From Treponema sp. (lineage in GTDB: Bacteria > Spirochaetota > Spirochaetia > Treponematales > Breznakiellaceae): a DNA stretch of 15,626 nucleotides. The DNA lies in assembly GCA_031254795.1 (NCBI GenBank), contig JAIRTS010000262.1, positions 1-15,626 of the forward strand, written 5' to 3'. Positions 1 through 5,705 of this stretch are shown here, one piece after another. Every line of letters begins with the position of its first letter. The first letter of the stretch is position 1. Made by a program: the position numbers and the translations under genes. The notes beneath the pieces are model-generated. The model had not been told where the DNA came from and made no database searches. It saw only the letters and a list, made by a program, of their open reading frames with translations.

Positions 1-49
1 CATCTGTCCTTCTCCTATGATACAAAGTTTTTTCGTCGAAACCATTATA
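1..49 (-). promoter_or_regulatory. Possible promoter, RBS and start codon of a minus-strand gene leaving the window
   Basis: Read on the minus strand, positions 49-44 spell a perfect TATAAT. About 28 bases further comes AGGAG (16-12) followed by AAGGA (11-7), and an ATG at 3-1. The spacing of AGGAG to ATG is 8 bases, which is normal. I see no good -35 at the expected distance. Only the start codon lies in the window, so nothing can be said about the product. Confidence 0.4.
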
Positions 50-334
50 TCATTCGGAGGCGGGTGACCGCTATTTATTTGCCTAGCTTACTGTCGGGTA
101 ATTTCTATCCCTGCACAAGCCGTGCTTTGCGGACATAACGTATAACAAAAAGATGAGCCGGTTCTCGCTGAGGACAAAACTAAAGCGGAGAAGGACGGGC
201 GCAACAAGCTTGCATGGCAATAAATCCGCGGCAAAATTGCAGGAACCTGCCGGAGGAAATACTCATGCCCAAAAACGATTAATTCGACAACCTCGTTATA
301 CGCCGTTTGCCCGTACTCCATTTCTTTTATTTTG

Positions 335-397
335 TATAATATTGAACCTGTCCCAAAACTAATTGACTGTGTGCTACGCGCACGGTTTTGGGACAGA
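335..397. repeat. Nested hairpin repeat with CTGTCCCAAAAC arms
   Basis: CTGTCCCAAAAC at 348-359 is matched perfectly by GTTTTGGGACAG at 385-396. The loop contains a second small stem, GTGC (371-374) with GCAC (380-383). A TATAAT at 335-340 on the plus strand would put a transcription start right at the left arm. The arms share the CCAAAA core with the hairpins at 451-479 and 9873-9904. It lies beyond the 3' end of the minus-strand VOC gene. It could be a dispersed repeat or a bidirectional transcription stop; there is no clean U tract. Confidence 0.7.
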
Positions 398-450
398 CTC
401 TTGCGGTTTTTCAGACTTTCAGCCTTGCAAAACCACGAATTTCAAGGTTA

Positions 451-479
451 CTTTCCCAAAAACTGAAGTTTTGGGAAAG
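451..479. repeat. Hairpin repeat with CTTTCCCAAAA arms, possible terminator of the VOC gene
   Basis: CTTTCCCAAAA (451-461) pairs with TTTTGGGAAAG (469-479) around a short loop. It begins about 19 bases after the stop codon of the minus-strand VOC gene, so it sits where a terminator would. The T run that follows a typical intrinsic terminator is missing on that side. The same arm design recurs at 348-396 and 9873-9904, so it is better described as a dispersed hairpin repeat that may also stop transcription. Confidence 0.6.
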
Positions 480-497
480 CCTCTATTGTGTAATTTT

Positions 498-890
498 TTA
501 TCTTGCCGTTATTTGCCAACCAACCCCAAATTTATCCTTTACACAACCATGCATCGGGCTGTACGGCTTTGGAGACAATTCTATTAAAACGCTGCCTCCC
601 TCAAGCAATTTGTTAAACACTTCCGTTACTTTTTCCACTGTCGGAAATGTCACGGCCAATGTTATCATCAACCCTCCGGCGCATTGTTCCGGCGAAAAAC
701 AATCACCAAGCCAAAAAGTCTGCCCTTCCATCTCCATCTCAGCGTGTAAAATCCAGCTTTTCATGTTTTCAGGAATGCCGGGTATATCGCCGAACAACTG
801 AACCTGTTTGTTTTTTACAGTGAAAACCTTTTCGTAAAGTTCAATTGCTTCGCCACAACATCCGTAAAAATTGAGAAACGGCGCAACCAT
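498..890 (-). CDS. VOC superfamily protein, PhnB-like (glyoxalase/bleomycin-resistance fold)
   Basis: A 130-residue protein whose length and sequence fit the PhnB-like branch of the vicinal-oxygen-chelate superfamily. The N-terminus (about residues 4-23, with PFLNFYG followed by EAIELYEKVF) is the usual first beta strand and helix of these proteins. The middle has the expected ILHAEMEMEGQTFWLGD strand-turn-strand, and the C-terminal part (GWQITAR) is the usual last strand. Members of this family are small, soluble, usually dimeric and mostly of unknown substrate; the old name 3-demethylubiquinone methyltransferase for relatives is misleading. The start is supported by AAAGGAG seven to eight bases upstream (about 897-904). 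The gene stands alone and is preceded by a promoter-like region with a palindrome that could be an operator. Family is likely; substrate unknown. Confidence 0.82.
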   Translation of the reverse strand: MVAPFLNFYGCCGEAIELYEKVFTVKNKQVQLFGDIPGIPENMKSWILHAEMEMEGQTFWLGDCFSPEQCAGGLMITLAVTFPTVEKVTEVFNKLLEGGSVLIELSPKPYSPMHGCVKDKFGVGWQITAR

Positions 891-921
891 AATTTGTCTC
901 CTTTGTTGAGGAAAATTTGTT

Positions 922-978
922 ATTGTATATAAATATATACAATGCTATTATCATTACAGATTTTTTCAATACTGTCAA
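922..978 (-). promoter_or_regulatory. Promoter of the VOC gene with a 22-bp palindromic operator candidate
   Basis: On the minus strand TTGACA (978-973) is followed after 16 bases by TAATGA (956-951). Transcription would begin near 944. A perfect inverted repeat, ATTGTATATA (922-931) with TATATACAAT (934-943) and a 2-base centre, lies exactly at that start and ends 31 bases before the ATG. GTATA...TATAC half-sites of this sort are typical of dimeric helix-turn-helix repressors such as some GntR-type regulators. No regulator gene is next to it, so the identity of the binding protein is unknown. Confidence 0.5.
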
Positions 979-1016
979 TTTTTTTCAAATTTTTCGCGAA
1001 AAATTTGAAAAAAATT
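977..1016. repeat. Perfect 40-bp AT-rich palindrome
   Basis: The 20 bases on each side of the centre (996/997, within CGCG at 995-998) are exactly complementary: A2, T7, C, A3, T5, CG on the left, mirrored on the right. There is no loop. It abuts and overlaps the -35 of the VOC promoter by two bases. Its meaning is not known; it could be a cruciform former, the end of a repeat element or a terminator for transcription from either side. Confidence 0.85.
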
Positions 1017-1018
1017 TT

Positions 1019-1180
1019 AGAGTGGCGCTTCGCGCGACAGGGCTGTGGGGGCTTCGCCGCCCTTTGGGCGGATTGGGGTTCCGTTCGCCTAGGCCGTTCC
1101 GCGCCCCAGCTTCGCTGAGGAACGTGCGCCAACTTAGTTGATGACATTCCTACGCCAGCCCCCTCACCCACATTTTTGTA
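1019..1180. repeat. GC-rich spacer with repeated small TTC-loop hairpins
   Basis: At least three short stems each close a TTC triloop: GCGC-TTC-GCGC (about 1025-1035), GGC-TTC-GCC (about 1049-1057) and CAGC-TTC-GCTG (about 1108-1118). A CCC-TTTG-GGCGG motif lies between them. Frames through here give only low-complexity peptides, so I regard it as non-coding. Together with the neighbouring 40-bp palindrome it resembles an intergenic repeat block rather than a gene. Confidence 0.45.
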
Positions 1181-1186
1181 ACCCTG

Positions 1187-1356
1187 GACTTTGCCGGCGT
1201 GAACGCCGCCGCAAAGCCCTTATTCGGGCCGCGAAAACGTCGTAAACAGCCGTTGCGGTATGACAAGCTGGATATGATGCTTTCCACGTTTTCTATTTTG
1301 CATGGTGTGTTATCGCCGTTTGTTTTTTGGTTCCACGTAGGATGAACGCGCCCTAA
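1187..1356 (+). pseudogene. Decayed IS5-type transposase C-terminal tail (copy 1)
   Basis: In one frame, positions 1187-1291 read like the end of an IS5-superfamily transposase, with RKRRKQ followed by LRYDKLDMMLSTF. The frame is then lost by one base near 1292. With that base accounted for, it continues YFAWCVIAVCFLVPRR to a TAA at 1354-1356. The second half matches the tail at 9674-9775 closely in protein and DNA, including a 20-base identical stretch (1305-1324 against 9724-9743). There is no start codon, no catalytic part and no recognisable inverted repeat. It cannot make a functional protein. Confidence 0.6.
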
Positions 1357-1430
1357 GCATTCCTTCGCGCTCGAATGTGAACGCTATTTTACCCATGCGG
1401 GTTATATCCTGCATGTTTAATGGAAGCGCT

Positions 1431-2654
1431 CTAGCCGCCGGTTTTTCTATTTAACGCTTCGGTCATAATAAAAAGCGCCGCCAACGCGCCCCCGATGAAA
1501 AATGGGAAAACGCCGAATTGTATTGACGAGGCGATTCTGCCGAATATGGGCGGCATTACCATCGCGCCTATATAACCGCACGCCATTTGCAAGCCGATTA
1601 TCGCCTGCGAATAGCGTCTGCCGAAATTTTCCGGCGTTTCATGCAATAAACTGGGGAATATAGGGGCGCATCCCAGCCCTATTATGAAAAAAGCCGGCGG
1701 CATAACGAATCGTTCCGTTATTCCCAGCCGCTCCAAAGGCAGGAGCAGCAACACAACGCCGACCGCGATAATGATCTGCCCCACCCGTATCATGCGCTGG
1801 TTGTTGAGCTTCATCGTTAAAAAACCGGAGACAAACCGTCCCGCCGTTATCCCCATGTAGTACAAGGCTATCCATTGCGCCGCAGTCTCAGGCGGCGTTT
1901 GTCGCGCAAACGCCAGATACGAGCTTCCCCATAAACCGGTCGTCACTTCGATTGCGCTGTAACAAAAAAACGCGGCGAGAACCTGTTTTACGCCTGCGAT
2001 ACGGAGCAATTCGCCCAATTTCGGCGAAAGATGCTCAATGCGCGGCGTATAAGCGGCGTTTCCCGCAGTGGCGCGATCCTGCGCCTCTTTGCCGCTTTGA
2101 GACGCGCTTTTTCTCCACAAAGGCAGGGTGACGAACAACAGGACGGCAAGGCACAGCTGCAAGAGTCCGATACTCCGGCTGCCGGCTGTCCATGATTCGC
2201 CGCGTGTTAAATAGCTCGCCATTATAAGCGGCCCCGTCGAAGCGCCGATGCCCCAGAAACAGTGCAACCAGCTCATGTGCTTCGCTTTATAATGCAAGGC
2301 GACGTAATTGTTCAGCGCCGCGTCAACGGAACCGCCGCCCAAGCCCAGCGGGATCGCGCACAGGCATATCACGATAAATGCGGGAGCGTATGAAAACCCT
2401 AGAAGTGCGGCCGCAGTCATTGAAACGCTTGCGACCGTCACCACGCCGGTTCCAAGCCGCCCGACAAGCCTTGCGCTGAGTACGCTTGAGACAACAGTTC
2501 CGCTACAGATAACAACCGAAATATAACCCGCGAAGTGCGGAGGGACGCCGAGTTGTCTATACATTGATGGCCACGCCGAACCCAGCAAAGAATCTGGCAA
2601 TCCGAGGCTAATAAACGACAGATAGATAAGAAATAAGAGCGCCAGCTGTATCAT
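1431..2654 (-). CDS. Major facilitator superfamily transporter
   Basis: A 407-residue, very hydrophobic protein of the size of a 12-helix MFS carrier. The first helix is at about residues 3-25. A long polar stretch at about 190-215 (RKSASQSGKEAQD region) is the usual cytoplasmic loop between the two six-helix halves. Segments such as CLCAIPLGLGGGSVDAALNNY and LHCFWGIGASTGP fit the fucose-permease-like branch of small-solute MFS carriers, where this Gly-rich helix and the W-G-x-G-x-x-x-GP helix are typical. The start ATG overlaps the aspS stop as ATGA, and there is no separate ribosome binding site, so it is probably translationally coupled to aspS. Substrate cannot be told from sequence. I see no clear terminator after its stop; a CATGC/GCATG stem near 1393-1415 is weak. 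Confidence 0.92.
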   Translation of the reverse strand: MIQLALLFLIYLSFISLGLPDSLLGSAWPSMYRQLGVPPHFAGYISVVICSGTVVSSVLSARLVGRLGTGVVTVASVSMTAAALLGFSYAPAFIVICLCAIPLGLGGGSVDAALNNYVALHYKAKHMSWLHCFWGIGASTGPLIMASYLTRGESWTAGSRSIGLLQLCLAVLLFVTLPLWRKSASQSGKEAQDRATAGNAAYTPRIEHLSPKLGELLRIAGVKQVLAAFFCYSAIEVTTGLWGSSYLAFARQTPPETAAQWIALYYMGITAGRFVSGFLTMKLNNQRMIRVGQIIIAVGVVLLLLPLERLGITERFVMPPAFFIIGLGCAPIFPSLLHETPENFGRRYSQAIIGLQMACGYIGAMVMPPIFGRIASSIQFGVFPFFIGGALAALFIMTEALNRKTGG

Positions 2655-4456
2655 GGCGTACGGACAACCATATGCAACTCATCCAACTGTTTCTGTTCAA
2701 CCTCGCAGGGACACTCGTCCATGGGGCTTACCGCGAAGGAATTTTTCGGGAAGGCGATGACTTCTTTGATGGAGGTTTCGCCCGCCATGAGCATGACGAG
2801 ACGGTCAAGTCCGGGCGCAATGCCGCCGTGCGGGGGCGCTCCGTACTTGAAGGCGTTGGTAAGGAAGCCGAATTTCCGCTCCGCTTCTTCCGCGGCTATG
2901 CCGGCAATGGAGAAGATACGTTTCTGGAGTTCAGGATCATGCACGCGGATAGACCCTGACGCCAATTCGTATCCATTAAGAACCAGATCGTAGAGATCGC
3001 CCAGAACCGCTCCCGGATCGCCTTCCAGAATGTCATGGTACTGTTCCTGCGGATACGAAAACAGGTGGTGAGCCGCTTCCCAGTGGTTTTCCTCCTCGTT
3101 GAATTCAAACAACGGGAAATCCACGATCCACACGAATTCAAAGGCGCGGGGATCCACGAGGCGCAGGTCTTTGCCCAGTTTTGCGCGTACGGCTCCAAGC
3201 GCGGTGTTGGCGATTTTCCGCTTCGCGTCGGCGACGATGAGGATAAGGTCGCCGGCGTTCGCCTCAAGTCCCGCGATAATATCGCCGGCATTCGTTGTGA
3301 AGAATTTCGCAACGCCGCCTTCCAACTTCGCCTCATGCCCCGCGCCGCCTGCGACTTTCATCCACGCCATGCCCTTCGCCTTGTAAATCTTTGCGTGAGC
3401 TTCAAGTTCCTCGATCCGCTTGCGTGAATAGTCCGCTCCGCCGGGCGCCACAAGCGCCTTGACGCCGCCGCCTCCGGCGAGCGCGTCCTTAAACGCCTGA
3501 AAACCGCCCGCTTCGGCATAGGGGGCGAAATCGCGCAACTCCATGCCGAAACGGAGATCGGGCTTGTCGCTGCCATATTTCTCCTGCGCTTCCTTCCATG
3601 TAAGGCGTTTGAACCGTTCGGGGAGCGCGATGTCAAGCGTTTTCATAAAAACATGCCCCATAAGCCGTTCCGTTATGGAAAGAACGTCGTCCCGGCTCAC
3701 AAAGGACATTTCTATATCTATTTGGGTAAACTCCGGTTGCCTGTCCCCGCGGGAGTCCTCATCGCGGTAGCAGCGGGCAATCTGAAAATATTTGTCAAAA
3801 CCGCCGGCCATGAGTAGTTGCTTGTAGAGTTGGGGCGATTGGGGCAGGGCGTAAAATTTGCCCGCATACAGGCGGGAAGGCACAAGGTAATCCCTCGCCC
3901 CTTCAGGCGTTGGTTTTATAAAGGTGGGGGTCTCTATTTCGTAGAAGCCCTGATTAATCATAAACTCGCGCGCCGCGAAAGTGACATCGCTCCGCAGTTT
4001 GATGCGCCGTTGCATGCTTTTGGAACGCATGTCAAGGTACCGGTAGGTGAGCCGGAGGTCTTCGCCGGCGTTGATCTCATCGTCAATTTGGAAGGGGAGC
4101 ATATCCGATCTATTCAGAATGACGATCTTTGTCGCAAGCGTTTCAACGGCGCCGGTGGGCATGGAGGGATTCGCCATCTCTTCAGGACGCAACCTGACGA
4201 CTCCTTCCACGGCTATGCAGTACTCGTTGCGCAGTTCCGCCGCAACCGCGTCCAAATCGGGCGCCGTCACGTGCGCGGCAACGGTCGTTTTCGTATCCAC
4301 AACCACTTGGGTAACACCATAGCGGTCGCGCAGATTGATGAATGTAATGCCGCCGTGATCTCGTTTCCGGTGAACCCAGCCGTTTAACACCACCGTCTGA
4401 CCTGCGCGACCCGCACGGAGTTCTCCGCAGGTTACTGTGCGTTTCATAGTTTCCAT
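2651..4456 (-). CDS. aspS: Aspartyl-tRNA synthetase, bacterial type
   Basis: Charges tRNA-Asp with aspartate in the cytoplasm. The 601-residue length is normal for the bacterial form. It has an N-terminal OB-fold anticodon-binding domain (about 8-115, with GWVHRKRDHGG), the class II core with motif 2 (CYRDEDSRGDRQPEF, about 229-243), the bacterial GAD insertion (about 300-425) and motif 3 (GGIAPGLDRLVML, centred on G549-R552). The listed ATG (METMKRT) is seven bases from a -10 element and has no Shine-Dalgarno site. The next ATG (4447, MKRT) is the usual family N-terminus. With that start the His of RDHGG becomes residue 31, the residue tied in some bacteria to relaxed enzymes that also charge tRNA-Asn. 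First gene of a two-gene operon with the MFS transporter. Confidence 0.98.
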   Translation of the reverse strand: METMKRTVTCGELRAGRAGQTVVLNGWVHRKRDHGGITFINLRDRYGVTQVVVDTKTTVAAHVTAPDLDAVAAELRNEYCIAVEGVVRLRPEEMANPSMPTGAVETLATKIVILNRSDMLPFQIDDEINAGEDLRLTYRYLDMRSKSMQRRIKLRSDVTFAAREFMINQGFYEIETPTFIKPTPEGARDYLVPSRLYAGKFYALPQSPQLYKQLLMAGGFDKYFQIARCYRDEDSRGDRQPEFTQIDIEMSFVSRDDVLSITERLMGHVFMKTLDIALPERFKRLTWKEAQEKYGSDKPDLRFGMELRDFAPYAEAGGFQAFKDALAGGGGVKALVAPGGADYSRKRIEELEAHAKIYKAKGMAWMKVAGGAGHEAKLEGGVAKFFTTNAGDIIAGLEANAGDLILIVADAKRKIANTALGAVRAKLGKDLRLVDPRAFEFVWIVDFPLFEFNEEENHWEAAHHLFSYPQEQYHDILEGDPGAVLGDLYDLVLNGYELASGSIRVHDPELQKRIFSIAGIAAEEAERKFGFLTNAFKYGAPPHGGIAPGLDRLVMLMAGETSIKEVIAFPKNSFAVSPMDECPCEVEQKQLDELHMVVRTP

Positions 4457-4463
4457 GCGGAAT

Positions 4464-4492
4464 ACTATAGCCTCTTATAAAAACTTTTACAA
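4464..4492 (-). promoter_or_regulatory. aspS promoter, leaderless or near-leaderless
   Basis: On the minus strand TTGTAA (4492-4487) and TATAGT (4469-4464) are separated by exactly 17 bases. Only seven bases lie between the -10 and the ATG at 4456. The expected transcription start therefore falls on or within a base or two of that ATG. No Shine-Dalgarno sequence fits in between. If the second ATG (4447) is used, the leader would be about nine bases with a weak GGA. Confidence 0.7.
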
Positions 4493-4621
4493 GAGACGCG
4501 CTTATTCACAACAGTCCGAACGCAGGGTCCGACGGACACCTATTCAAAATGCAACGTTTAAGGCGCGTCATGAAACCGGCAATAATCCTCCACGACGGCT
4601 TTGATGTTATATTAGACACCG

Positions 4622-4729
4622 TTAGCAAAGGGATATCCTAATAAACGCGATAAATATAAACCCTAAAAAGTTCATGTCTGACTTTTCATAACGCACAGCC
4701 AGCCAGCGCTTCTTTTTCAGTTTCCCAAA
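4622..4729 (-). pseudogene. IS5-type transposase C-terminal fragment (copy 2)
   Basis: Minus-strand codons from 4729 to a TAA at 4624-4622 give 35 residues containing FGKLKKKRWLAVRYEKSDM and then a hydrophobic helix (NFLGFIFIAFIRI). This is the characteristic end of IS5-superfamily (IS427/IS1031-like) transposases: basic helix, RYEK or RYDK motif, last hydrophobic helix. An in-frame stop (4732-4730) immediately precedes it and no DDE catalytic region is present, so only the tail survives. It lies in the spacer upstream of aspS, in the same orientation, and is followed by no clear inverted repeat. Confidence 0.75.
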
Positions 4730-4739
4730 TTATTTGCGA

Positions 4740-5050
4740 TGTTGATAAATAAAAATAGATGCCGCTGTATATATCACCGCGATAAAATTCAAGTCCTCCG
4801 CAACGGCCAGATCATTCCACGCCTCGGCATAGCTGGGGCATGCGTCTCTGCTACGCAGGGGAACATTCCCACGCCTCTCTCCACTCGCATTCCGCTACGG
4901 TTGATGGCGGAGGATCTGGTGGTCAGGAGTTTGCCGTCCACTTTTACCCGGTGGGCGGTGTTCCACGCCGCCGGTAGCCGATATTACTTTGGGTTGGATT
5001 TTTATAATGAGACATGACACCTTTTCGGTTAGAATTTCGATGGGGCGTTG
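4740..5050. other. Unassigned intergenic block
   Basis: About 310 bases between the transposase tail and the promoter of the next gene. An open plus-strand frame of 92 codons (4739-5017) runs through it. It lacks a ribosome binding site, and I do not recognise its product. A TGCGT/ACGCA stem sits near 4838-4858. I cannot tell a decayed gene from structured non-coding DNA here. Confidence 0.3.
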
Positions 5051-5057
5051 CGGCGCA

Positions 5058-5086
5058 TTGACAAAAAATACAAATGGGCGCATAAT
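5058..5086 (+). promoter_or_regulatory. Promoter of the Cdd1-family gene
   Basis: TTGACA (5058-5063) and CATAAT (5081-5086) have 17 bases between them, a near-consensus sigma-70-type promoter. The transcript would start near 5093 and have a leader of about 100 bases before the ATG at 5193. The leader contains an AACCG/CGGTT stem near 5127-5145. Confidence 0.65.
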
Positions 5087-5192
5087 TACTTAATTGACAT
5101 TTAATGTTCTTCAAACAGCGCGCGAAACCGGCAGTTTTGCGGTTGAAGATTGCAACGGCTATATGTTGACTTTTTCACGGCAGGGGTAAATC

Positions 5193-5444
5193 ATGGTAAA
5201 ATCAGAACTTGAACAAATTCCGGGCGTTGGAAAAAATATGGCTCAACATTTAATAAACGCCGGATATTCCACTATTGAATCGTTAAAGGGGCAGGACCCG
5301 GAAGAGATTTATTTCAAAGACTGCAAATTTCAAAACACGCAAGTTGACCGTTGCGCCTTGTATGTGTACCGTTTGGCGGTAGCGTATGCAAATGGAACAA
5401 TAACTGATTCTGAAAAATTAAAATGGTGGAATTGGAAGGATTAA
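5193..5444 (+). CDS. Small helix-hairpin-helix protein, Cdd1 (pathogenicity locus) family
   Basis: An 83-residue protein. Residues 6-32 (EQIPGVGKNMAQHLINAGYS) form a helix-hairpin-helix, with the IPGVG hairpin that contacts DNA backbone in other proteins. The rest, with LKGQDPEEIY, the conserved VDRCALYVYRLAVAYA and a C-terminal KLKWWNWKD, matches the Cdd1 family, which is named after a C. difficile toxin-locus neighbour. Length is typical and both ends look intact. The function of this family is not established; sequence-independent DNA binding is a reasonable guess. AGGGG (5182-5186) six bases before the ATG serves as ribosome binding site. It has its own promoter and lies 244 bases upstream of addA in the same direction, which is not enough to infer a shared role. 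Confidence 0.87.
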   Translation: MVKSELEQIPGVGKNMAQHLINAGYSTIESLKGQDPEEIYFKDCKFQNTQVDRCALYVYRLAVAYANGTITDSEKLKWWNWKD

Positions 5445-5705
5445 ATACAAAAGCCTGTTTCAAAACCGGCGGATTTTGCCGGACTTATTCATGTTCCCGC
5501 GAAACAATATCCGCAAAGCCCTTGTCCGGGCTGGCAAAATGCCGTCGACCCGAAGGGGCGCAAACCATACGACAGCCAAAACGAAGCCTCCCATGCCTGC
5601 CGGTTGATAAACCGCGGCTCAGATCGATTGACATGGGAAGGAAAAATAGTCGCTACCTTTCCATTCACTTTTCTGCTATACTATTTCCATGAATTTCGAC
5701 CCTAA
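5445..5705 (+). pseudogene. Protein-like open frame continuing after the Cdd1 stop, probably a decayed small gene
   Basis: In the same frame as the Cdd1 gene, after its TAA, the sequence stays open for about 86 codons until a TAA inside the start of addA. It has a protein-like middle: PCPGWQNAVDPKGRKPYDSQ, then EASHACRLINRG and LTWEGK. This looks like a short basic protein with a C-terminal zinc knuckle, but the cysteines expected there are absent. No ATG, GTG or TTG start precedes the conserved-looking part. It could equally be chance. The addA promoter lies in its 3' end. Confidence 0.22.
5674..5688 (+). promoter_or_regulatory. addA extended -10 promoter, leaderless start
   Basis: TGC followed by TATACT (5677-5682) makes an extended -10 element, which often works without a good -35; none is seen at the right distance. 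Only six bases separate it from the ATG at 5689, so transcription should begin at or next to the start codon. No Shine-Dalgarno site is present. The start itself is fixed by the family alignment, since the Q-motif and Walker A follow at once. Confidence 0.65.

Noticed and set aside
88..321. 77-codon minus-strand open frame (MEYGQTAYNEVVELI...)
   Set aside because: No clear ribosome binding site or promoter, the C-terminal half has odd Ser/Cys-rich composition, and I recognise no family. A plus-strand GGAGGAAATACTCATG in the same area opens only five codons. I therefore annotate no gene between 50 and 340.
388..801. 137-codon plus-strand frame
   Set aside because: It is the antisense shadow of the VOC gene, which has a family match and an RBS.
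1019..1180. Possible CRISPR or clustered repeat array
   Set aside because: The stems differ in sequence and spacing; there are no repeated units with spacers.
3818..4387. 189-codon plus-strand frame inside aspS
   Set aside because: Antisense shadow of aspS; no independent signals.
4500..4621. Possible inverted repeat end of an IS next to the 4622 transposase tail
   Set aside because: GGTGTC occurs twice near here but in the same orientation and without longer similarity, so no IS end can be defined.
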